Below are positions 52,009-61,293 of a stretch of 64,000 nucleotides of DNA, one piece after another. The notes under the pieces were generated by a model. The model made no database searches and was not told the DNA's origin. It worked only from the letters and a program-made list of their open reading frames with translations. The stretch's first letter is position 1. Every line of letters starts with the position of its first letter. Source of the stretch: Vreelandella olivaria (lineage in GTDB: Bacteria > Pseudomonadota > Gammaproteobacteria > Pseudomonadales > Halomonadaceae); assembly GCA_004295565.1 (NCBI GenBank), contig AP019416.1:496001-560000 (forward strand). The letters run 5' to 3'. A program made the translations under genes and the position numbers.

Positions 52009-54170
52009 CTAGGCGCCACTCTTTTTCACTGCGTTGTTACCGCGCCGCCAATTAAAGTAGCGCTTCAATAGTGCCAGCACCCGCTCGGGCTTATGAGCGT
52101 TTTTCCATACGCCCGCTGTGGCTTTGGTTGCTTCGCCCAGCGTTGGGTAGGGGTGAATGGTGCCCAGCAGCTTGTTGAGGCCCAGGCCGTGCTTCATGGC
52201 GATGGTAAATTCGCCCAGCCATTCACCGGCGTTTTCCGCCACGATAGTCGCACCGAGAATCTTGTCTCTGCCGGGCACGGTAAGCACCTTGATAAAGCCC
52301 TGGGTCGCGCCTTCGGCAATAGCGCGGTCACTTTCGCTCATGGCATAGCGGGTAATCTCAAAGGCAATACCTTGTGCTTTGGCCTCCTTTTCATTCAGCC
52401 CAACCCTGGCGACTTCCGGCTGTGTATAGGTAACCGCGGGCATATAGCGGTAGTCCACCGCAAAGCTTTTTAGTTCGCCGAACAGGGCATTGACTGCCGC
52501 GTGCCACGCCTGGTGCGCGGCGGCGTGGTAAGCTGGTAAGGCCCGGCTAAATCACCACAGGCCCAGATATTGGGTAGGCGGGTTTGCAGCCGCTCGTTCA
52601 GTTCAAGGGTGCCTGCTTGGGTGGTCGTGATCACCAGCGATTCCAGCCCTAAGCCCTCAACATTGGCCTGGCGTCCCACGCTCACCAGTAAATAGTCAAA
52701 GGGAAGCAATTTGCGCTCGCCATGATGCTCCACTGCGAGCTGATGGCCTGCCTCGCCCTGGATCACTTCCAGCGCCTTAGCCTCGCTCATGACTGTCACG
52801 CCTTCGTTAACCAGCGTGCTTTCGATCAGCTCACCGACCTCGTGATCTTCGCGGCCCAACAGCTGGGAAACCCCTTCCACCAGGGTGACTTGGCTCCCCA
52901 ATCGGGCAAAACTCTGACTGAGCTCACAGCCAATGGCGCCGCCACCCAGTACCACTAAGCGTTTGGGCAGCTCGGTCAGCGACCAGAGGTTTTCGGACGT
53001 TAAAACAGGGGCGCTCTCAATACCTGGCAGCGAGGGCACCCGGGGCCGTGCGCCGGTGGCCAGCACGATATGGCGGGCGGTGAGGGTTTTATCGCCGACC
53101 TGAACTTCCCATGGCGAGGTAAGCTTGGCGTGCTCCTGATACACCTCAACGCCCAAGCCACGATAGCGCTCCACGCTGTCGTGGGGTTCGATATCGCTAA
53201 TCGCCTGTTTGACGTGGCCCATTACCTTGGCAAAGTCGATCTCTGGCTCGCTGGTGGTCACCCCGAAGCGGTGGGCGCTACGTATCTCATGGGCGGCGCG
53301 GGCGGCGCGGATGAGTGCTTTGGAGGGCACGCAGCCAGTGTTCAGGCAGTCGCCGCCCATTTTATGTTTTCTCCACCAGCGCCACCTTGGCTTGTACGGC
53401 ACTAGCGATATAGCTGGTGACCAGCCCCGCCGAGCCGCCGCCGATCACCACAATGTCGTAGTCAAAGTGTGCGGGTCGGGTAAAACCTTTATATGTCTTG
53501 CGCTGCTGCACCAGCAGCACAATGCGCCGGGCGATCCAGGGAAGATGGCCAGCAGCAAAAACGAGGCGATAAGCGTGGGTGAGAGGATGCCTCCCAAACT
53601 CTCCAAGTCACCCAACTGCCCACCCGCATTCACATAAATAGCGGTGCCGGGCAGCATGGCGACCTGGCTGACCCAGTAAAAGGTGACGGTCTTGATCCGC
53701 GTCAGACCCATGACCAGGTTGATCATGAAAAATGGAAACACCGGCACCAAACGCAGGGTGAAGAGGTAGAGGGCGCCATCCCGCTCGACACCGCGGTTCA
53801 CGGCGGCGAACTGGCGGGGAAATCGCTTTTCGATAGGGTTACGGAATAGAAAGCGCGAGAGTAAAAAAGCCAGGGTGGCACCCAGGGTGCTGGCGAAGGA
53901 GATAATCAGCAGTCCCCAGCCAAGCCCAAACAGCGCGCCACCCAGCAGGGTTAATAGTGTGGCGCCAGGCAGTGAAAGGGCCGTCATCACGACATAAACG
54001 GCAAAGAAGGCGCCCGCCACCTGCCATGGGTATTGGTTAAACGCTGTTTGAAAGTCGCTCTGGTACGTCTTGAGGGTTTCCAGGGTGAACCATTGGTGGG
54101 CGCCGCTGAGGAAAAACACACCAATGGCAGTGATCAATAGCGCTGCCATCATCAAACGTTGTCGGGTCAC
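52009..54170 (-). CDS. TVP38-family membrane domain fused to a mercuric-reductase-like flavoprotein, three frame breaks
   Basis: About 718 residues. The first 235 form a TVP38/TMEM64 (DedA-like) membrane domain: ALSLPGATLLTLLGGALFG and FTLRLVPVFPFFMINLVMG. The rest is a pyridine-nucleotide disulfide oxidoreductase: DYDIVVIGGGSAGL, the redox pair GGDCLNTGCVPSK, VVLGGGAIGCELSQSFARLG and HPYPTLGEA at the dimer interface. Breaks at about 53533 (C lost, to read AIFPWIARRIV), 53363 (A gained, to read EKHKMGGDC) and 52526 (C lost, to read QLTHAAAHQAW). The merA-specific C-terminal CC is absent, so mercury reduction is unlikely. Start GTG 54170 has no clear ribosome site. Confidence 0.8.
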
Positions 54171-54236
54171 AATAAAAACTCCAGCGCTAATAAGGTCAGT
54201 CTCGGTGGTTACTCTGTGTGAGGGTCGCCCGTTTCC

Positions 54237-54850
54237 TTACACGGGTACGGGAGCACTTTTCCAGCGCTGCCAATCTTCCGGGCGATCCACATCCCAAATG
54301 GTTGCCGGGTAGGCGGCGCTCAACCCCAGTTGTCCAATGCGCTGCTTAGTGGTGGTCAGTACGCTTTTAGTACCCCATGGAATATCTTCAAACAGTGCGG
54401 GGTAGTCTTGCCGGGTACCCACAAAGCCGTAGCCGCCATCTTCGGCGGGTAACAGCACCACATCAAAACGGGCCAGTTGCTGTGCGCAGGTGGTGATCAG
54501 TGCGCTGGTGATGCTCGGGCAGTCGCTGCCCATCAGCATGGCAGGCCCTGGCGTACTGTTCAGGGCATAGCGAACCCGTGCGCCCAAGTCGCCCTCTGGC
54601 TGAGCGCTCAGCGCGACTCCAAAGGCTTCGCGAAGCTCGATAAACAGCGGGTGTGCGTGATCTAACGCCGTCCAAAGCGTGACGTTTTCAGCAGGCAGCG
54701 CTTTGCAGGCGCTGGCGACGCAGTGGCGTACCAGCTCCGCGTGGGCGTTGGCAGCCCCTGCTAAACCTAGCAGGGGCGCCAAGCGCGTTTGGCCTGCCCC
54801 GCCAGCGGCGCTTTGGCGAGCAGGTGCAGGTGGGGTGTTTCAGCGGGCAT
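54237..54850 (-). CDS. DUF2064/TIGR04282-type transferase, one frame break
   Basis: About 204 residues. HLLAKAPLAGQAKTRLAPLLG at the N-terminus (the GxxKTRL motif, restored by one A at about 54787), then AMLMGSDCPSIT, VLLPAEDGGYGFVG and WDVDRPEDWQRW. Nucleotidyltransferase/GT-A-like fold; the family is named rSAM/selenodomain-associated transferase 1 because of its usual neighbours, and its reaction is unknown. Start ATG 54850 overlaps the end of the glycosyltransferase gene. Confidence 0.82.
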
Positions 54851-55548
54851 CGCGATACTCCTTGGCGAGTTGGGTTGCGCTCACGCCGCGCCAGTAGCGA
54901 TAGCGCAGTCGCCACATCAGGCGGATGGTTTTCCAAGCGCCGAACTGATCCCAGCGCCTGCCCGAGCTTATCACTTTCGCCGTTAGGCAGGCGGGGCGCG
55001 ATACCTGTTTGAGCCGTTTGGAGAGCGCAATGTCCTCCATCAGCGGCTGTTCGGGAAAGCCCCGACTGCCTTGAAGCTAGCGGTGTTTACAAACATGCCC
55101 TGGTCGCCGGTGGCAATGCCGGTTAACCGCGAGCGCTGATTCATCATCCAACTCACCACGGGGAGCCAGCGGCTACGACCTGAAAGCGCAATATCAAAGC
55201 GCCCCCAGGTGTGGTGGATGAGTGCATGGGTTATCTGATCAACGGCGCCCTCAGGCAGTAGGGTATCCGCGTGCAGGAACAGCAGCGCTGGCGCACAGGC
55301 GTGCTGTGCGCCCAGGTTCATTGCGATGCCCGCCTCGCTGGGCTACTGAGCACCCGGTCGGCCAGCGGTTTGGCGATGCGAACGCTGTCATCGCCACTGC
55401 CGCCATCGACTACGATCACTTCGACCTGCGCCGAGAGGTGCTGGGCGCGCAGAGACTGCAGCGGCACCAGGGCCGCTTCAATACTGTCGGCCTCGTTGAG
55501 CATGGGAATAATGATGCTTAACCGAGGCGCTGGGTCAGCCGAGCTCAA
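54840..55548 (-). CDS. GT2-type glycosyltransferase (TIGR04283-like), two frame breaks
   Basis: About 235 residues. LSIIIPMLNEADSIEAAL, VIVVDGGSGDDSV (nucleotide site), FLHADTLLPEGA with the DxD-like metal site, and GDQGMFV are GT-A family 2 features of rSAM/selenodomain-associated transferase 2. Start is TTG 55548 inside the end of the ABC ATPase gene, with GGGAGGG upstream. Breaks at about 55343 and about 55067 (joining FPEQPLMEDIALSKRL). Usually paired with the TIGR04282 protein, as here. Confidence 0.8.
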
Positions 55549-56191
55549 TGACCGGCCCTCCCGCCGCCTTGGCATCCGCGTGGTCGTGGGTGACCAGCAG
55601 TGCAGGTAGGCCTGCTTCACGCAGTTGGCTAAACACCAGCGCACGCATCTCCTGGCGCAGCGCCGTATCCAGCTTGGAAAACGGTTCGTCCAGCAGCACC
55701 GCTTTGGGCTTGGAGAGCAGCAGGCGCATTAGCGCCACGCGTGATTGCTGGCCACCGGAAAGGGTGGCTGGATCGCGGGACTCTAATCCCGCAAGACCAA
55801 CCTGCTCCAGGGCCTGGCTAACCTGCTGGTGCTTCTCTTTGCTGTGGCGAGGTAGCCCGAAACGCAAGTTGCCGCCCACGCTGAGGTGAGGAAATAGCAG
55901 CGGATCCTGAAACAGTAGCCCAATACCACGCTTCTCAGCGGGCAGGCCGAGCAAATCGCGCTCGCCCAGCCATACGCCGCCGCTGGCGGTAAACTCGCGG
56001 TCGAGAAAACCTGCAATATAGGCCAACAAGGTGGATTTGCCCGACCCCGAAGGCCCCATTACCGTGAGCACCTCACCCGGGGCAATAGCGGCATCCACGG
56101 CCAGTAACTCTCGGCCTGCCAGGTCGATGCTAATGTGCTCAAGGCGTAGTGTTTGCTCAGGGCTGAGCGGCGCGCATAAAGAAGTCGTCAC
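55535..56191 (-). CDS. ynjD: ABC transporter ATP-binding protein (YnjD-like)
   Basis: 218 residues, intact. Walker A MGPSGSGKSTLL, Q-loop LLFQDPLLFPHL, signature LSGGQQSRVAL, Walker B AVLLDEPFSKLD and switch His LVTHD. Pairs with the permease and binding protein upstream. YnjBCD of E. coli is an uncharacterised uptake system lying beside TVP38-family genes, as in this operon. Confidence 0.88.
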   Translation of the reverse strand: MTTSLCAPLSPEQTLRLEHISIDLAGRELLAVDAAIAPGEVLTVMGPSGSGKSTLLAYIAGFLDREFTASGGVWLGERDLLGLPAEKRGIGLLFQDPLLFPHLSVGGNLRFGLPRHSKEKHQQVSQALEQVGLAGLESRDPATLSGGQQSRVALMRLLLSKPKAVLLDEPFSKLDTALRQEMRALVFSQLREAGLPALLVTHDHADAKAAGGPVIELG

Positions 56192-56201
56192 AATGCCTCC
56201 C

Positions 56202-57872
56202 TTAGGTAGCTAGATCACGGCGGTGGGTAGCCAATAAACGGGGCACCCCTAACGCAAGCATAAAGCCAATCAACGGCAGGCCTGCCTGCACTAATGCCCA
56301 AACACCGATTAAGCGCCGATTGCTGCCAGAGGCAAGCGCGACGGCCTCTGTGGTCACGGTGGTCACACGGCCCGCACCGAGTAACTGGGTAGGTAAGTAT
56401 TGGCCAATACTCACCGCCAGGCCCACCGCAAAGGCCGTTAACAGCGGTGCCATTAACAACGGCAGACGAACCCGCCAAAAAGCGGCGCTACGTGACACCC
56501 CCAGTGAACGCGCTACCTTGATCCAGCGCGGATCCAATCGGCGATAGGTTTCGGCCAGGGAGAGGTATACATAAGGCAGTACAAACAGCAGATGACCAGC
56601 GATAACCAAACCAAGCTGAGGGCGTATGCCCAGGCTTTCTGCCGCTACGACCAGCCCAAAGAGGAAGGCGATCTGTGGCACTAATAGGGGTAAATAGAGT
56701 AACCATAACGCGCGCTTGGGTTGAATATGCTGACGGTGCTCATTTTCCAGCGTTGCCAGCACCAGTGCTGTGGCAATCGTGGTGGAAATCAGCCCGATCA
56801 GCGCGGTATTGGCAAGCGGTGTGACCAGCATAGAGCCGCTGCGCTGCCAGTGATCCAGCGTAAGCATTTGCGGCAGCAGGTCTGGAAAACGCCAAAAACC
56901 GGCCAATGAAAATAGCCCCAGGCCTAGCAGTGCCGCCAGCGCGGTGATACTCGAAAACAGTAACGCCGAGCGGCCAACTGTGCGTAGGGTGACTTCACCC
57001 TGCCGGCGGCTGCCGTTGGTCAACCAGCGCCGTGTCAGCAGGCGGGCCATTTGCTCCAGCAGCCACCAGCAGAGCAGTGCAGCGAGGGTGACGCCCAACT
57101 GCAGCACCGCTCCCGCTGAGGCCATAAAACGCTGGCTGATATCCGGGTCGTTGAACCAACTCAAGATAGACACGCTCAGCGTGGGGGCAGCTTCGGGCCA
57201 AGAATCAGCGCCATATCGACCACCGAGGTAGCGTAGGCGATCACCGCATACACCGGCAGGCGAATCAGTGGATAGAGCGAAGGCAGTACCGTTTTTAACC
57301 AGCCAATGGTGGGCGAGTAGCCCAGTGAGCGCGCCAGCATCAGGCGCTTCTCGGGCGCTAATTGCGGCAGTGCCGCCAGGCTCATCAACAGCAGAAAGGG
57401 CACCTCTTTTAGCACCAGCCCCGCCATCAGTGAGAGCCCCCAGGGGTCGTTGATAATCAGCGCATCTGGGGGGCGCTCCCAGCCAGTTAGCGATGGCGAT
57501 ATCAGCCGTGCCATCAGGCCTGATGGAGCAATCAAAAGGCAAACCCAAAGGCGATAGCCGCATGGGGAATAGCGAGCAGGGGGATACCAACCGCCGAATA
57601 GCTCGGTCTAACCAGGTGCCACGGCTGGCGGCCAAAAACAGCACCACAATCGCCAGCGCCACGGCCGAACTCACCAACCCGCTGGCAAAGCTCACCGCCA
57701 CCGAGCGGCCTAGCCCCGGCTGGGCGAACAGCATCTGCCAAGGGGTGAAACTGATGCTATACCCGCCTAACGCAGGCAAATAGCCAAACGCGGGCAGTAG
57801 CACCATCAGCAGCCCTGCGCCTACCGGCAGTACGAGCAGGGCAACGATCAGCGCCGGGGCCAGACGCAGCAT
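56202..57872 (-). CDS. ynjC: ABC transporter permease (YnjC-like, duplicated), three frame breaks
   Basis: About 555 residues with two homologous halves, each carrying a binding-protein-dependent permease EAA-type loop: YSPTIGWLKTVLPSLYPLIRLP in the first and LGVSRSAAFWRVRLPLLMAP in the second. About 12 membrane helices. The stretch between about 57600 and 57190 is out of frame in the printed sequence; breaks at about 57600, 57535 and 57190 restore SPLLAIPHAAIAFGFAFLI and the first EAA loop. Stops 11 bases before ynjD starts. Confidence 0.85.
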   Translation of the reverse strand: MLRLAPALIVALLVLPVGAGLLMVLLPAFGYLPALGGYSISFTPWQMLFAQPGLGRSVAVSFASGLVSSAVALAIVVLFLAASRGTWLDRAIRRLVSPCSLFPMRLSPLGLPFDCSIRPDGTADIAIANWLGAPPRCADYQRPLGALTDGGAGAKRGALSAVDEPGGTAAISAREAPDAGALTGLLAHHWLVKNGTAFALSTDSPAGVCGDRLRYLGGRYGADSWPEAAPTLSVSILSWFNDPDISQRFMASAGAVLQLGVTLAALLCWWLLEQMARLLTRRWLTNGSRRQGEVTLRTVGRSALLFSSITALAALLGLGLFSLAGFWRFPDLLPQMLTLDHWQRSGSMLVTPLANTALIGLISTTIATALVLATLENEHRQHIQPKRALWLLYLPLLVPQIAFLFGLVVAAESLGIRPQLGLVIAGHLLFVLPYVYLSLAETYRRLDPRWIKVARSLGVSRSAAFWRVRLPLLMAPLLTAFAVGLAVSIGQYLPTQLLGAGRVTTVTTEAVALASGSNRRLIGVWALVQAGLPLIGFMLALGVPRLLATHRRDLAT

Positions 57873-57875
57873 CGC

Positions 57876-59093
57876 CTAGTTAACGCCGTAACGCTCAAGC
57901 CAGGCGTCTTGAAGCGCGGTCATCCAGCTGGGGTGCGGCTCAGGCAGGGTGTTAGACAGCGCGTCAGCCGGTAGCTCAGCAGGGTGGCGGTCTCCTTGCT
58001 CAAACAGCGCTTGGGCGTCAGCGTCTAATTGATCGATATCCAGTACGCTGCGGTCGCCCCACATCGCTAGCGACTGCTTTTGTGCCTGAGCTTGCGGGGA
58101 GAGCAGGAAATTGGCGAGTACCATGGCCCCGGCTTTATGGGGTGAGTTATAGGGAATCGCCACAAAGTGAACGTTACCCAGGGTACCGCCTTCCAGCACA
58201 TAGCTGCGCACGCTATCGGGCAGTTCATACTCCATCACCGCTACGGCGGCGTCGGTAGGGTAGAAAGAAAACGCCAGACTTAACTCGCCGTCGCTCATCA
58301 AGGTGCGCAGGTTGGGGCCCGAGTCGGGAAAGGCGCGCCCGCTGCGCCACAGGTGCGGGTGCAACGCATCCAAATAGGCCCACAGTGGCTCGGTCACAGC
58401 CTCGAAATCGCTCTCTGACACCGGCTGGTAAAGTGCCTCGTCCTGCTCGGTAAGCTCGATCAGCGCCTGCTTTAAAAGGTGCTGCCGGTGAAGTCGGGGA
58501 TACGCGGATAGCTAAACTGGCCGGGGTTGGCTTGGGCCCACTCAAGTAGCGCCTGGATATCCTGTGGCGGTGTCTCGGTTTGGTTGCTGTCGTAAAAAAA
58601 GTGATCTGCGCCTTACCCCAGGGTGACTCATAGCCCTCAGTGGGAAGCGTAAAGTCGGTAACGACCTCGGGGTTCTCGTCGGCGTTGGTGAGCGCAAAAT
58701 TGGGTAGCGCTTCGGCGAAAGGGCCGAACAGTAGGTCATTTTCTCGCATGGCAGCAAAGTTCTCGCCGTTGATCCAGATTAGATCGATGCTGCCCTCTTC
58801 GTGATTACCCGCCTGCTTTTCGGCCAGCACCCGCGCCACTGCACTGCCGGTATCGTTCAGTTTGACATGCTCCACTTCCACGCCGTGCTGCGCCTGCAGT
58901 TGCTCTGCCACCCAGTCGATATAGCGATTGGTGCGTGTATCGCCACCCCAGGCGTTCCAGTAAACGGTTTGGCCTTCGGCTTCCGCTAAAACGCTTTGCC
59001 AATCATTAGGGGCAGGGTTGGCCATCGTAGGTAACGCAGGGCTAACATCGCTGTGGCGAGGGTGAGGCGTAAAGGGAGATGGTTAATGGGCAT
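57876..59093 (-). CDS. ynjB: ABC transporter periplasmic binding protein (YnjB-like), three frame breaks
   Basis: About 405 residues. Signal peptide MPINHLPLRLTLATAMLAL...TMA restored by one base at about 59037. Mature part: VYWNAWGGDTRTNRYIDWVA, IDLIWINGENFAAM, PWGKAQITFFYDSNQ, and ending WMTALQDAWLERYGVN. Breaks at about 58602 (T lost) and about 58480 (T lost). Extracellular solute-binding family 1 fold as in YnjB. Ligand unknown. Start ATG 59093 rather than the out-of-frame ATG at 59098. Confidence 0.85.
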
Positions 59094-59122
59094 CGCATTT
59101 CTCTTTGTAAGAATTCAAAACG

Positions 59123-60164
59123 TTATAGAGAGGCTTGTAAGCACTGAAGCTCGCTATGAACGTGATCAATAACCGGCAGCGAGAGGTAGTGCTCCACTCG
59201 GTCTCGCACGTGGTCAATCACGTTGGGATCGGTAAGCTCTGCCGACCAGTCTTCACCGAGCTGCTGGCCATCTTTGGCGTTCAAGTGCTGGGCGCGCCAC
59301 TTGGCACACCAGGTTAATGACCAGAGCCAGGTGGCACGACGGCAGGCAACCAGGGTGTCGGTGTCGGGTGACTCACCCATGGCCGTTTGCCAGCGGCGAT
59401 AGAAATTGATCACGTCACTTAGCGTTAGCACCGCCTGGCTGCTGACGTCCCAGGTGGTCGAGGTGTAGAGGCTGGTGTGGGCGAGATCGATACCCGGCAG
59501 GCCGTAGCGGCACTTCTCTAAATCCACCAGCACCGCGAGACCATCGTCACGGATTAAAAAGTTGCCAGGGTGGGTGTCGAAGCTAATCAGTGTCGGTGTG
59601 GCATCGCTTAAACGGGGGGAAGTAGATCCAGCTCCTGTTTAATGCGCTGAGTGACTTTGCTCGAAAGCTGCGCATCGGCCAACCAGTTCGCCTGCTGGCG
59701 AACTTCTTCTATCATCGCCTGCCACGGGTCTTTTGGAGCAGCAGTGGCGCCTGCTTCGCGGCGCTGGGCAGAGGTTGGCTATGCAGGCTGGCTAGAGCAT
59801 CCGCGATGGCGGGAAGATCTTCTGGCAGTTGCGCCAAGCGGCCACGGATCGCTTCGACCAGCAGCCCACCCCGTGGCAGTGCCTCGTTCGGCGCAAGCGT
59901 GTTATACAGCTTCGGCGTATGCCCGCCAGGGCTAGAGCGTTGATAACAGGAGGTTTGGTAAGCCAGGTTCTCTTCAGGCGGCAGGTTCATCTGGCTCTGC
60001 TTGGGCAGCCGCGCTACCCAGTCATCGCCCTCAATGCGGTGAATCCACACATGATCATGGGCCAGCCCGGTATCCGCCATCGGCGTAAGCTCGTGGTAGG
60101 TAATTCCGGCCCGCTTTAATTCACTTGCCAGCGCCTGTAAACGCGCTTCAGTCGGTATTGGCAT
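59123..60164 (-). CDS. Aminoglycoside/choline-type phosphotransferase, two frame breaks
   Basis: About 347 residues of the APH/ChoK/ThiK kinase fold. LAHDHVWIHRIEGDDWVARLPK is the ATP-side beta sheet; ISFDTHPGNFLIRDDGLAVLVDLEKC carries the catalytic HxGN and metal-binding DLE motifs. Breaks at about 59742 and 59612 (joining KDPWQAMIEEV and SFDTHPGN). Standing at the head of the YnjBCD operon it may phosphorylate the imported small molecule (an amino alcohol or thiamine-like compound, as ChoK and ThiK do), rather than confer drug resistance. Inference. Confidence 0.82.
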
Positions 60165-60264
60165 AGAGCAGTCCGTGTCGTTGCTGAATCAGCGATGCCA
60201 CTTAGTGGCCTTTGTTGTACCAACCTTACACGTTTTGTAAGAAAATGTGGTTAGTAGGGGGGCC

Positions 60265-60387
60265 GTGGGCCAACAGATCGCATCAGCTTGCCAGGGCCGC
60301 GAGTGGCAGGCGTGTTTGGATCTGGCATTTCGGGGGTTGGAGGCTCAACCCTTAATCGCTGAACTGGCGGGCTATGCGGCTAAATAA
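60265..60387 (+). CDS. Possible 40-residue peptide or gene remnant
   Basis: GTG 60265 opens GQQIASACQGREWQACLD... ending LAGYAAK, with helix-like composition. No ribosome site and no family recognised. Lies in the 380-base gap between the phosphotransferase and the toxin gene; apart from this I see nothing in that gap. It could be a decayed C-terminal fragment. Confidence 0.25.
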   Translation: MGQQIASACQGREWQACLDLAFRGLEAQPLIAELAGYAAK

Positions 60388-60543
60388 TACTTAGTCTGAG
60401 TGAATCGACATAGTAGCCGACAGCTTTCGTACAAAGCCTAGCCATGATGTTTCGATAAATTGGCCGATCAAAGTGATGCGAATAATAGCGGGTTTTGGGG
60501 CGTGTGGCTTTACAAGCCAATTGAACCGAAGGGAGCGGGGTGT

Positions 60544-60812
60544 CTAGAAAAGATCGCTATGAGATCCGATTCTGGCGAGTTGCAGATTTTCATTTGCCAC
60601 TCTGTAGACGAGTACGAGATCTGGTTTGATATGGCAATCGCGGAACCCATGCCAGTTTCCCGATAGCGCGTGGTCTACATGCTTAGGATGTAATGGCTCG
60701 CCGCGCTGAAGCTGGGAAATAATGTTTCCGACTTCCAGAATGTCAGCAATGGGCATTTTGGTGACTTTTTGAAGTCTTTCTTGAACTGCGTTGAGTATTC
60801 GAGGCTATACAT
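60544..60812 (-). CDS. YafQ/RelE-family mRNA interferase toxin, one frame break
   Basis: About 90 residues. MYSLEYSTQFKKDFKKVTKM is the RelE-type start, restored by one A at about 60768 (AAAAA for AAAAAA); without it only 70 residues appear. YafQ catalytic positions are present: Asp and His in GFRDCHIKPD, the second Asp there, and His and Phe in GSHSDLF. Cleaves mRNA in the ribosomal A site in characterised relatives. ATG 60812 overlaps the antitoxin stop by 8 bases. Confidence 0.85.
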
Positions 60813-61082
60813 TGCTTTCGTTGGCTTCGGTTAATTCATCCATCATAGTGTTAACCGAAGCGGCTTTGTGCCCTTTCCCTGGATGAGCTCTTCAATAGCG
60901 GCTGAGGTTGTTTCATTGGGCTGTCGAGCTTTCAGCTCGAAGGGGATGCCGCCATGGTTGATGACTGCACGTGCAAATAGCTTAAGCGCTTGAGAGGGAC
61001 TAAGGCCAACCTCATCGCAGATAGTAGTGAAGGCAACTTTTGTATCATGATCAATGCGTGTGCTGAGCATTTCGCTTTTCAT
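60805..61082 (-). CDS. RelB/DinJ-family antitoxin, one frame break
   Basis: About 92 residues. MLSTRIDHDTKVAFTTICDEVGLSPSQALKLF is the ribbon-helix-helix DNA-binding domain of DinJ/RelB. Reading one G more at about 60878 extends the protein to HKAASVNTMMDELTEANESNV with TAG at 60807-60805, inside the toxin start; otherwise it ends early at 60843. The overlap favours the longer form. Start ATG 61082 (MKSEMLSTRI), an earlier alternative being M5. Confidence 0.83.
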
Positions 61083-61103
61083 TTTTAAGCTCCGTTTGTG
61101 TTG

Positions 61104-61118
61104 CTATGTATTACATAG
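61104..61118. promoter_or_regulatory. Palindromic operator of the toxin-antitoxin pair
   Basis: CTATGTA-T-TACATAG, perfect 7-bp arms, 22 bases ahead of the antitoxin ATG (61082). Position and symmetry suit autorepression by the ribbon-helix-helix antitoxin. Confidence 0.6.
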
Positions 61119-61236
61119 TAGCACATCGTTTGACGTTTAAGCAGCCCAAAGCTTCTCTGTTGCCGCTTCTCGCCATAGGCGAATCCTCTATGGCCCTCAT
61201 CCTGATCCACTTACTCATATTCGTCAGCGCCTTTAA

Positions 61237-61269
61237 CCCAAAACGGCACCTCAAAGGTGCCGTTTTGGG
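61237..61269 (-). terminator. Strong terminator after valS
   Basis: CCCAAAACGGCACCT and AGGTGCCGTTTTGGG form a 15-bp perfect stem with a CAA loop, 25 bases beyond the valS stop. The A/T-rich base of the stem (AAAA/TTTT) gives a terminator in either direction. Confidence 0.85.
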
Positions 61270-61293
61270 TTGGACTATTTTAACTAATCAACC

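Noticed and set aside
59123-60164. Aminoglycoside resistance gene
   Set aside because: Fold shared with many metabolic kinases; position in a transporter operon argues for a metabolic role.
60460-60666. 68-codon plus-strand frame opposite the toxin gene
   Set aside because: Antisense to the conserved YafQ-like C-terminus, which explains the sequence better.
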